Positions 10,650-20,506 of a stretch of 64,000 nt of DNA are shown piece by piece. The stretch is taken from assembly GCA_009731375.1 (NCBI GenBank), contig BJOX01000055.1, positions 21,471 through 85,470 on the forward strand. Direction: 5' to 3'. Below the pieces are notes generated by a model, which was not told where the DNA came from, made no database searches, and was given only the letters and a program-made list of their open reading frames with translations. Source of the stretch: Paulinella micropora (taxonomy: Eukaryota > Cercozoa > Imbricatea > Euglyphida). Made by a program: the position numbers and the translations under genes. The stretch's first letter is position 1. The number at the start of each line of letters is the position of its first letter.

Positions 10650-10662
10650 CTATATTATATTG
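10650..10662. promoter_or_regulatory. TATATTATATT box in divergent spacer
   Basis: CTATATTATATTG lies between the starts at 10648 (minus) and 10673 (plus). It matches the placement of the other A/T boxes of this relic. Confidence 0.35.
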
Positions 10663-10672
10663 CAGATAAAAA

Positions 10673-11850
10673 ATGCCATGCGAAAAACCATTTTTTACGT
10701 ATTATAACGAAATTAGACGTGAGCATAAGTATTTATTGGAAGACGCAGATGCTGATTGGGCTGAACAAGTTAATGAAGGCATCAATAGTCAAGCCCGCGA
10801 GAGGCTTAGAGCGGATAGATTGTTGGATGCTTCAACAAGAGGGGGGAATACTACGGAATTACATATTCTGGAGTGCTAACTACCACAACTACTAATGGAG
10901 CGAAAATAGGAATTCAAGGACAAACAGACGGGACGAATGCGAGAGGAATATTTATTTGGGATACTGGTGATTCAGCATGGGGGATTTATATGTCTCAGTC
11001 TGGAGCAAATACATCATTAAGTGGAGGAACAGCGCCAGCAGGAGGAGGCGGAGGATTAACTTCTTATGCTATTAGATTTAGAGTGAATAATTCTTCAACG
11101 AGTGGGTCCATATGGGAGAATAGTTCAAATACTGCTTTAATGTCATTAAGAGCGAGCGATGGTCAGTTATGGTTATTGGCTAGTCCTATCGTATATTCAG
11201 ATAGACGAAAAAAAGAAGACATAAAAGAGTGTTTAGGCTTAGATTTTATCAATAAGTTAAATCCAGTCTGCTATCGTATGATTGACGACAACAAGAAACA
11301 GAGAACGGGTTTAATAGCACAGGAACTGGAAGACATACTAACAGAAATGAATATGCTAGATTTTGGCGGTTTTATAAAAGAAACAATTATGAGGATTTAA
11401 AAGATAGGATTAGTGCGTTGGACAATAAGCAAAGTATTTATGCAAACATGAATTACGATGAACTGAAAGCGCACCTCCAAGATGACGGCATTGATATGAA
11501 AGAATTTGAAAGAAAACATGGAACTGCCCCCATGAATGAACAAATGATTGAAATGCAAAAATTAGCAATGGCTACCGATAAATATGATATAATACACATA
11601 GAAGACAATATCCAGCAAATGAAGCGTGATATAACACAATTGGTAAAACAAGAATATAAAGAAGAAGACTTAAAACGATTAACCGATAAGGGCTTGACAT
11701 ATATGAAAAACAAAGGCAAAGCAGACAAAACTCGCGTAATACGAAGAGAGGATAGAAAGCAAGCGGAGCAGGAGTATAAGGAATGGAAAGAAAACCGAGA
11801 AGAGTGGGAGAGAAAACACCCAGATGATGCTTTATCTTCTCTTTCATCGG
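10673..11850 (+). pseudogene. Second S74-type short fibre protein
   Basis: The first frame (10673-10879) gives a polar, helical N terminus (YYNEIRREHKYLLEDADADW). A shift near 10840-10850 leads to a beta-rich Gly/Thr domain (GIFIWDTGDSAWGIYMSQSG). An S74 chaperone core follows, with YSDRRKKEDIKECL and then TGLIAQELED. Another shift near 11380 continues as YEDLKDRISALDNKQSIYAN and then a long Lys/Glu-rich coil to about 11850. The S74 domain normally trimerises the fibre and then cleaves itself off at a Ser near its start; the Ser of YSDRR is present. The 3' end overlaps the convergent PLA2-like gene by a few codons. The N-terminal piece might be a separate small gene fused by decay. Confidence 0.65.
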
Positions 11851-13792
11851 CGGGAGATTTTCCCATAATCTTATCAACCAATTTATCAATGCTTCTCATA
11901 CTATCAACCATTTGGCCATTAGTTGTTGCATTATCTGGGTCTTCTTTTAAATTATTCTGTGGCGGTTGGACTGGTTCTTCAACAAATCCGCTTGTTCTTG
12001 GCACTAGTGGCACTGGCAATGGTGCGGGTGCGGGTGTCGCTGGTGGTTCTGGTGCTGGTGTTGCTTGCGGTGGTTGAGTTTGTGGTATTGGTATTGGTCG
12101 GGGTTGCGGTGCTGGTGTTAGACCTTTAGGTGTTGCCCTTTGAAATTCTTCGTCTATTATTTCTAGTTCTGTCAATTGCTCCATTTGTTCCTGCGTCAAT
12201 TTACCCCGCATTTCTCGATAAATTCTCTTATCCAAAATATCGTCTGCATCTGCTACGTCTGACATACTAGCACCTTGATTTAGTGCTTGTTTGATGGCCT
12301 CTTCCCATCCAACTTTTGGATCGTCATAATTGGAAAGTTTAATTTTCTTTCCAGTTTTCTCTCTCAACGATTTAACAAATCCCTTTAAGTGCCTCGTTTG
12401 GGCGCCTTTATCATCAAGTATGAGCAAGTTATTGCCCAGTCCAATAGTATCTGCTACTACCATATTGTCTGAGTATGCGATCGGGACTTCAACACTAAGA
12501 TTTATATCTTTTTCTATACTTGGTGGAATATCTTTTGTGCTCTGTGTATTTATTTTTTCTATAAAATTATTAATTGTAGTTTCATTTGCTGGTGCGATAA
12601 GAGAATATCCTTTCACACCATCCGCTGTTTCTTGCGATTTAACCATTTTATTAAAACCATCAACAAGCTCCGCATATTGTTTATTAAATGTAGCAGGATT
12701 TACTACTTTATTTACTTTAAATGTTGCATCCTTGTCAAAACTGCCCAATCATAGACATCAACGTTTTATCTACATCGCCTATAAATCCATTATACTTCGC
12801 ATCTGGAGGAGTGGTTTTGACAGTTTTCCAAAACTTCATTGCATCCCAAAAAGATACTCCGCCACGTGCCCTCCCCTGTGCTTCCAAGGCCATTCTAGAT
12901 ATATCCGCTTTTGAAAACATTGAGTTGTAATTGTCAAAAATACTTTTAGCAACTTCGGCTGTAGCCAATCCATTACTCGTTAGATAATCACTCATATTGG
13001 TAATTCTTTCAAAGTATCGTTTATCTGCAAAGTCTTGGATATTCTTGTCGCCAGACGCATACAATAAATCATGTTCAAAAGCAACTAAGTCCAAAGCATC
13101 TGCTGGGAGGATGTAAGGAAATTTGCCACGAGTTCTATCTTCTAATTGAAGACGGCTTTCCACTCGTGTGCCCCCACCATTATAATTACTTCCCTCGGTA
13201 TGAATTCGTTCTTCTTCCAACTTAATGAGAGCATCTGGTTGAGCAGACCATGTTCTATATATTTCTCTAATTGATTTTCCAAGACCGAGAACTGTCATAG
13301 TCTCTACGCCTGTTTTAAAAACTTGCCACGCATTTAAAGACATTATTCCAGTGGCTAATCTGCTCGCATATTCACTTAATACATAATCACCTATTCTTTG
13401 CTGTCCGCTTGCGATCAGACGAGGATTAGGCGGAGGCAAACCCTCTGACACTTCATTTCTTGCTAGTGCTAGCAAAAGGGCATTGAAAGCATCTGCTCTT
13501 CTTCTTCCAAGTAATCCAACATTCATCGCACGTAGTTGTGGATTGTTGGCAATTATTCTCAATATCTGCCCCCATGCTAGCCTTCGCACACCATATCGTC
13601 CAATACCTGTAGCAACGTTAAGTAATCTATTAAGTCTGGGACTTATAATTATCTCTTGAATACTTCTAATAATAGCATTAAAAAATCTTTCTACACTTCG
13701 GGGGTCATCACTTATTCGTGGCACAAGCATCTTGTGTTCGTCGCCTATCTGTGCTTCTATTATGTTAGCACTTATCCGTTTTCTTGTGCCAT
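11830..13792 (-). pseudogene. Phospholipase A2-like virion protein with Pro-rich linker
   Basis: On the minus strand an open frame of 390 residues (13907-12735) holds YNGGGT followed by DALDLVAFEHDLLYASGD near residue 275. This is the HDxxY phospholipase A2 signature known from parvovirus, PLV and polinton capsid-associated proteins. The likely original start is the ATG at 13792, one small shift away. The frame stops at 12735, but the coding continues in another frame (12748 to about 11840). It gives a helical domain, then a Pro/Ala/Thr-rich linker (about 12000-12130) and a charged tail. One long protein with a shift near 12745 is the simplest reading; two adjacent genes is the alternative. 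PLA2-like domains help virions cross membranes. Confidence 0.65.
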
Positions 13793-13801
13793 GCGACCAA
13801 A

Positions 13802-14223
13802 ATGGAGGTATCGGCACTTCGCAAACAAACCCGCTTATTAAAGGCAACGAACTAAGACGCGATCGCGTGCTAGCAACTAAGAATGACTTTGAATTACTAG
13901 ACAACACACTTTATAGCAACACAAATAACCACTTTATGGTGAATAAATACAATAGAGCCGTCATCCAGACTAGAGTAAAAGAAAAAAGAGAGTTTCCAAA
14001 AATGAAACGAAATCTGACGAGAAACTTTCCTGCTGAAATCCCGCGACAAGTTCAAACTCATCCAGAAAGAAAGGATTTTAAACCGCTTGTCAATCCTCCA
14101 AGTAATTATGCTTTTGGTAGTCCTTACTCTCCTTATTTCTATAATTATGCTTCACCACCCCAACCCTTTGGTGCTGAATATGATAATTATAGACATAATC
14201 CAAACTATTTTCAAAACCCATAA
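13802..14223 (+). pseudogene. Pro/Tyr-rich PLV protein, frameshifted near start
   Basis: The ATG at 13802 gives MEVSALRKQTRLLKAT, then a shift near 13845-13855 leads into the main frame (ELRRDRVLATKNDFELLDNT), which runs to 14223. The C terminus is low complexity with Tyr, Pro, Phe and Asn (PYSPYFYNYASPPQPFG). The 5' end overlaps the start region of the convergent-side PLA2 gene, so the two are divergent with almost no spacer. No known family is recognised. The Tyr/Pro tail suggests a virion or membrane-associated protein, but that is a guess. Confidence 0.45.
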
Positions 14224-14230
14224 TATAGTA

Positions 14231-14613
14231 ATGCCTAAATCTATACATAAAGGATTAATAGCAAACAAGTTGCCACGAAAAACACTTTTGAAGCAGAATC
14301 TGGAGAAAACTAACATAGAAAAAGCACACGAGGAATTTACTATTGACAGGCCAGTAATAACAGAGTTAGATAGCAAAAACCGCCCAAATTTAAGAATGAC
14401 TTGGAAATACAACCGATTAAAACACAAAGAGATGGCGTTGAATTGCTCCCTATTCAAAAAGAAGGAATATTGCCAGCAATGGGGACTATGGTTATATGTG
14501 CAAGCACTGGCGGGGGTAAATCAGTTATGATTTGTAATCTACTCGCCAAAAAGAACATGTTGAAAGGTTTTTATGATAGAATAGTAGTCTTTTGCTTTAA
14601 ATTTTTTTTCTAA
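14231..14613 (+). pseudogene. FtsK/A32-type packaging ATPase, cut after Walker A
   Basis: The gene starts MPKSIHKGLIANKLPRKTLL at 14231 and shifts frame near 14400. In the new frame (14401-14613) it shows GILPAMGTMVICASTGGGKS, a clear Walker A P-loop preceded by a beta strand. It then has a helix and the next strand (YDRIVVFCF), and ends at 14613 in T-rich sequence. The family (DNA-packaging ATPase of PLVs, virophages and NCLDV) is normally about 230-300 residues with a Walker B, so more than half is missing. The break coincides with a cluster of palindromes and the truncated Ty3 element, so a deletion or rearrangement removed the 3' half and any genes beyond, probably including capsid genes. 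Confidence 0.7.
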
Positions 14614-14616
14614 GTC

Positions 14617-14834
14617 AATATCGTGTCAGGACACGATATCCATATCGTGTATTTACACGATAATTCATTAAATTTTTTTTTGATTTTTTTCTAAGTCAAT
14701 ATCGTGTATTTACACGATATCCATATCGTGTTTTTGGAATCTTTTGAAAAAATGCATATCGTGTCATTTCACGATATGAATTTGACACGATATGGATATC
14801 GTGCACGATATCGTGCACGATATCCATATCGTGT
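14617..14834. repeat. Cluster of ACACGATAT palindromes
   Basis: About ten copies of ATATCGTGT or its complement ACACGATAT alternate within 218 bases and form several hairpins. Examples are ATATCGTGTCAGGACACGAT and GATATCGTGCACGATATC. An imperfect direct repeat TCTAAGTCAATATCGTGT occurs twice (about 14610 and 14691). It lies exactly between the broken ATPase and the truncated retroelement. It could be a breakpoint satellite, an origin-like structure or a remnant of an inserted element. Confidence 0.75.
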
Positions 14835-14835
14835 C

Positions 14836-16230
14836 TGACTGTGGGTACATGTGCGACCCTGACATAGTTGAGGACCTGGTAGCCGCCACGGCTCAGAGGA
14901 TGTGGGAAGCCAATATTGCCCACAACAAAATCCTCGACATCCCACAAAAACTTATAACACCCCTTGTCAAGACGGACCTGGCAGCGTTGTTAATGGCGGT
15001 ACTCAAGGGCATAGCTAAAGCAACAACCGCCACGGGCCGCACGACAGGCGAATCTTATATCCGGCAGGTATTGTCGGAGGCACAGGATGCCGACGATATG
15101 ACGTTTAAGAGCAAGAACTTTCGTCTGAATCGTCTGGTAGAGATTCGCACATGGAACAAAGATTTTGTGGATGGGATCTTTGGGCCTACGAGCGACCGCG
15201 GGGAACGCTTGAGAAGGGAAACAATCCTTCTACAGGCGATGTTGTCTGTCGGGTCTCAGTTGCCAGATCATCAGGTCGTGGCAAATGAACCACAGTTCGA
15301 CATCCTCACCTTTGTCACATCCAATTCATGGGGAGGACAGTCATCCTCGAGTTCGTCAAACTCATACCGGAGATCATCTTCGAGGTCATCCAATCCATAC
15401 TGGCAGCAGTCATCGTCGAGCTCGTCAAGCTCTCGAACCCATATTGGGGCCAGAACTCGGGGACGACCTCAAGTGTATCGCCGAACCCATACATATCCAC
15501 CTCACCTTATACGAGTGGTAGCACATCGCCATACGGGGCGCCGGCAAACTCAGGCTTTCAATCGCCACCACCGATGAGCTTGGGTTTGCCGCCGCACACG
15601 TATCAACAGGCGCCATACACGCCACCTACATACGTACCACCTGCATACACACCGCCTCCTGTACCACCGGTGTTCCCTCAGCTTCCTTCACAATCGACCA
15701 GTCAGACACAAGTGGCGCAACCCACACGTCAGACTGGGTCGAAGAAAAGGAAGATGAAACCAATTCAGAGGCCAACGAACCAGCCACTGAGCAACTTGCC
15801 TATCGACCCCGGACCAGCCAATTGTCCATATGGCATACAAAGGACGGAGAGGCTCGGCACTGCCCCAGCAGCCCGGTCAGCCGCCCTTTGTGACTACTAT
15901 CATCATGCTAGTGGTTCCAACTGCCTTCCGGATTCTCGGTTTTGGGTCTGGCCGTGTCTCATGGGTGAGTCCTGTCAACGTTGGCATACATACCCAGGAA
16001 CACCACAATACCCGATAGCCATGAAGCGGTACACCCGAAGATATATGGCGGGGGAATCGAAGGTCCGAAAGCCAGAAGACGGTGACTGGGTACCCTGTCC
16101 GAAACAGCAGGCCCACATAAAGCTGCCCTTCCCAGACGTCGGGGAGGACGGTAGAATCACCATGGTGCCAAACGGCCAAGTCGGCGCCTGGCGCGCTGCG
16201 TTTGATGGAGAGTCCGAGATCCTCATGTAG
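14836..16230 (+). pseudogene. Ty3 gag remnant (copy 1)
   Basis: The first frame (to 15577) contains AKATTATGRTTGESYIRQVL, which lines up with GKALATTGRRPVRVAGAFRE near the end of the copy 2 gag. Only the gag C-terminal part is therefore present here. A Ser-rich tract follows, and the frame shifts near 15420-15440 into a second frame (to 16230). That frame has a Pro/Tyr/Ser-rich linker and a Cys/His region (LCDYYHHASGSNC, then WPCLMGESCQRWH) that may be a nucleic-acid-binding finger. The tag at 16228-16230 ends it. Gag would form the particle and package RNA. The lack of the first 350 or so residues and the shift make it non-functional. Confidence 0.6.
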
Positions 16231-17171
16231 CAATTCCCAGCAGCGGAAAAGTACGGCGCGTACATGCCCGGACAGGAGTCACTCCTGCTCCAGATGGGTA
16301 CGCCCGCTGCATAAACGCAAACGCAAACGCTCGCGACACGTCCCGTGTGGTGTGCAGGCCAAGGCCAGCAAGCCGGACAGAAGTCCACCAAGCGACGTCG
16401 ACAGAAAGGCTAGTCAACAGGCCTTCAGGGCACCCTCCAGGGTACGCAAGCGGGTGCGATTCGCGCATCCCTTGGAAACGCTACCTGCCGAAGGAGGTGA
16501 AGCACTCGTCAGTGCAGAAGACACGGTGATGAAAATTCCACCGTCAGATAAGGTAGTGGAGATCAAAGACAAACCACCTTCGGAACAGGTGAAGACGGTT
16601 ACGACCGCCCCGCCGAGAAGCGTTGAACACGATCACACTCACACCGAGGTCAGACACTTGCGCGGGGGTCACAAACCCACCGATAGATAGGGTCGTTAGG
16701 ACGGAGGCCATACCAACGCCAGGTCAGGTTACATCACCGACGGCTAGGGTTGATATGTCCACACCTACACCACACATAGACAGTATTATAGGGGTCTTAG
16801 ACTCCTCAATAGACAGTACTGCTACGGCAGGGGTGAACCAAGAGATAGCCGAGGGGTACAACAGTAGTCATGGCCGTACACCTACACCTGAGGTGACGAC
16901 CATCCGCAAGAATGTACAGGCGGACCCTCACATATCTCCACTCGAAGACGCTGTCGCACAGGCGACTAACGCGGAAGACCTTAAAGTGGACGAGCTAAGT
17001 TGCTGTGACCGCATAGCGGGCACCTGCGCAATAAGTGCAGGATCCACACCGGTCCCCACGTTATCGAAAACCGCCCTTTTTAAGAATAAGGTGACTAACA
17101 TTAAAGCCAGGGCAAAACAAGTGATCGCTGAGGACCACAACGGTCTTTGCTCGGTCGCAATGTTAGACTGA
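16202..17171 (+). pseudogene. Gag-pol spacer region (copy 1), frameshifted
   Basis: Two overlapping open frames (16202-16690 and 16623-17171) form a low-complexity, Pro/Thr/Ser/Lys-rich stretch between gag and the protease-like region. They include a basic tract (LHKRKRKRSRH) and repeated Pro/Thr motifs (RVDMSTPTPHID). Copy 2 has a comparable but diverged spacer (35207-36487). No domain is recognised. It is probably a linker of the original polyprotein broken by two shifts. Confidence 0.45.
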
Positions 17172-20100
17172 CACCGGGCACGGTAGCCGGTTCAGATATT
17201 AATCACCCACATGTACCACATATCGATCACGCTTTTCCCCCATGCACAGAAGCCGCATATACTGCATCACCTTTCGCAACACAGGATACAGTCGTGTTCC
17301 CAGGACCGCAAGACGGCCCAAGGGTGGCTGCGGCGGTGGTAAGACAAATGGGACTGACACCTCTTGTGGATCCTGACAAGCTAAGCGACGCGAAGCGCCG
17401 CATGGCAAGAAGGTACGCGGAAATCGACCTTCAACAGGCACTGTCGACAGCAATCGAATCCCGGGACCTCCCCGCAGCGGAGGCAAGGGATATGAGCTAC
17501 ACCCGGCTATATTGGCGGGAGCTCAACACCCACCTGGATACGAGGAACGATAGCATGGCACAGATAACCTTTGCGGGGAAGAGATTTATCGATAAATTCG
17601 GTAAGCTATTCAATTTTACGCGCGATGGGAAGCTCGGATATATCCGCGGGGCAAATGACGGTCGAAGCGCGATCATAGGTCGTCTCCCGCTAACCGTGGA
17701 ATTTCCTACCGGTATGACCTATACAATACACGTATTGGTTGTTCCGGATTTCCCGGGAACAATAGCGCTAGGCAAGCCTGATCTCAAGATGATGGAAGCT
17801 CAGTTTCTCTTAGGACAGGACGTGATCAAGTATGGGAAGGGACGACATGAGTCGGAATACCCCATACTTAATCCCAACCCTGACCGTACGACAGATCATC
17901 CGTATAGGGGTAGGGCGCAGGTGACTTTGATCCCTCCCGCACCACCCATACCGTATGACATTTGGACAGAGAAACGCGTAACACCCGCTGGCACTGCGTG
18001 GGTATACACAAATGTACATGTCCCGGAGTTAACCGGCCCATGGGCAGACTTCGAGGAATTGACAGCGAAACGAGAGGCCCAAATCTTGCTCCTACGCAAG
18101 CAGGAGGAATCGTGGCACGGGTTCGACCAAACCTACCTTCACGGAGGCGGGCAGAGGCAACCACACGAATTCATAAGGGTCAAGTCAAGTCTAGTTTTCC
18201 ATGCGTCGAAGCGCCTTACGGAGGACGACGATGTTATGGAAAAGCTACGACAATGGTATAAAGGATCGGAGCCCATCCAGCCCGAAAGCCTGGCGAAGGT
18301 GCCGAAGCTCTTGGCGGATAGGTTAGATCGGGGTGAGGACATCACCATCATACTCCCGATACACCCCACCGTCATGTGGTGGAGGGACGTATTGGATAGG
18401 GTCACCGTGGTCGATGACCCGATACCGATACCTAGTCGACAGGCAAAACCGCTCATGGCCTTCAGACTCGGTTCAGTTCAGGAGGGTCTGGCTTACAGAA
18501 CCAAACTACTGACTCGAAAGGTCGATGATATGCGGGAGCTTGCTTTTCAGATCTTTCCGGGGTTCTATCACAAATCTGCAGCTAAGCAATACGCTGACAT
18601 GATAGTAGAGCTTCAGGAATTTGCAACTTGGGACAACCAGTCCACCACGCGATACCCAGGAAGGGACGCGAAGGATGAGGTTGAGGATCCGGACTCAATT
18701 CTAGAGTACCCGGACGACCCGAGAGATCAGAATCCGGTCGAAAAGATCATCGACGAGGTCATGGCACGACAGTCAGGGTCACCAGACTTTGTTCGAGATC
18801 TCAAGGCCCAGTTCATCAAGAACAAAACGCTATTCGGACCACTTGTAGCAGGCGGCGTGACACACACGGCCGCTAAGATAGAGCGACAGGTGGGGCAGAC
18901 AATGCCTCGCCTCCGTGGATCACGTCTCAGTTACAAAGAAGAACAGATATGTGAAGAGATGATTCAAGACATGCTAGCCAAACGGCTTATAGAACCATCT
19001 TGATCGGAATTCCGATCACCGGTTCGGCTGGCACCTAAGCAGGATGGCAAGCAGCGGTTTTGCATCAATTACACCAGGCTTAACAAGATAATCAAGAGCG
19101 TTGAGGCACCGATCCCCCGCATGCGGGACGGTCTCAATCGACTCACACAAGCCAAATTCTCCACAAAGCTAGACCTGAAAAATGGATTCTGGAACATCCC
19201 ACTGGATGCGGATAGTCGGGCACTAACGGCCTTTGCTGTTGGTGGGAGACTATACCAATGGACGGTACTCCCGATGGGTCTGAAGACCGCTCCAGCTATA
19301 TTCCAGGATTGCATGAATCGGGCTCTGTCCGATCCACAGTACGGTGATGACAAGTTCACTGAGACTTATGGACATACTAATCAGTATAGCTTTTGTTACA
19401 TAGATGATATCGTTATTTATTCGAACACGGAAGCGGAACATCTGGCACACGTGTCGGATATTCTGAGACGCCTAGAAGCCTTCGGCCTAAGGTTGAACCT
19501 AGAGAAGTGCTCCTTCGCAAAGGATCATATCGACTATCTAGGGTACAGGGTGAAGGATGGGGTCATAGTGTTGAAGCCGGAGAAGCGGGACGCCATACGT
19601 TCCCTTCCACGCCCAAACACACGCACAGCGTTGCACTCCTTCCTCTGTATGGCACAGGTGTACTCAGAATTCATTCCGAACTTTCAGGACTTTGTGAAGC
19701 CATTACGGGACTTCTGCCTGCACGGCGACCCGGACGGCGAATGGCCTCAAGCAGTCATGGAAACATACACGAAACTGAAGGATGCATTGACACGAGACCC
19801 CCTCACAGAGGGCGGATAGGTCCTGATTCTCCCTGACTTTGAGAAGCCTTTTGTCGTGGCGACCGATGCGTCGAAATACGCGGTCGGGGCAGTCTTACAA
19901 CAATACGACTCAAAGCACCAACAACTACGACCGATCATGTTCGTCAGCAAGAAACTGACGCCCGAACAGGTCAATTATTGCACCAGGCAGCGCAAAGCGT
20001 TGGCCATAGTTTGGGCGTTCAGTAGGCTGAGGGAGTACTTGTGGGGTGCTCCCAACATCTTGGTTCAAACTGATCACGCTAACCTGAGATGGCTCATGGA

Positions 20101-20506
20101 GAGAGAACATAGTATTACGGGACGACTGGCCCGATGGCAATCGGAGCTAGCCCTGTATGACTTCACCATCGAGTACATTAAGGGTAAAGACAACACGGTC
20201 CCAGACAGCCTCTCGCGGATGCCTCGGGTGAAAGGTTCCGTCGGCGACGGCTTAGATCGTTTTGCCTTAGACACTCCGACGGCCTGCCTAGTCGGCTGGA
20301 CAGCCAATGACGACTGGATGGCTACGGAGCACACGGTAGACTTCAAAGTCACACTACCGGCGGGTATGGCATATATTACCACCAGCGCACACAGCTGGAG
20401 CCGGGATACAAGCCCGATACTCAGGCCGAACTGTTGGACCAGCTGCAATGCATACGGCGGGTATGCTGCGCACAACATGAGGCTGAGGATTGGCAAGACC
20501 TGCTAG
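17147..20506 (+). pseudogene. Ty3 pol: protease-like, RT and RNase H (copy 1)
   Basis: One reading frame spans this stretch with two stops, TGA at 19001-19003 and TAG at 19817-19819. Near 17550-17850 lies a protease-like fold (ITFAGKRFIDKFG, then VVPDFPGTIALGKPDL), but the position of the catalytic Asp in the usual DSGA box is not Asp. The reverse transcriptase has TKLDLKNGFWNIPL, LPMGLKTAPAIFQ and the active-site CYIDDIVIYSN near 19395. RNase H begins VVATDASKYAVGAVLQQYDS near 19855 and has TRQRKALAIVWAFSRLREYL and QTDHANLRWL. These are standard Ty3/gypsy motifs in standard order. A frameshift near 20430 leads to the integrase. Confidence 0.8.

Larger units (their letters stand above)
1082..14613. 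mobile_element. Polinton-like virus relic (incomplete, degenerate)
   Basis: Thirteen linked genes in both orientations include a primase-SF3 helicase, two S74 fibres, a PLA2-like protein, a small membrane protein and an A32-type ATPase. This set is characteristic of polinton-like viruses. The block is clearly more A/T-rich than the retroelements next to it, with small gaps, overlaps and TATATA boxes before several starts. Nearly all genes carry one or two small indels or stops. Major and minor capsid proteins, a protease and an integrase were not found. The right end is broken inside the ATPase. The left end may be near the inverted repeat at 377-773. Confidence 0.8.
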
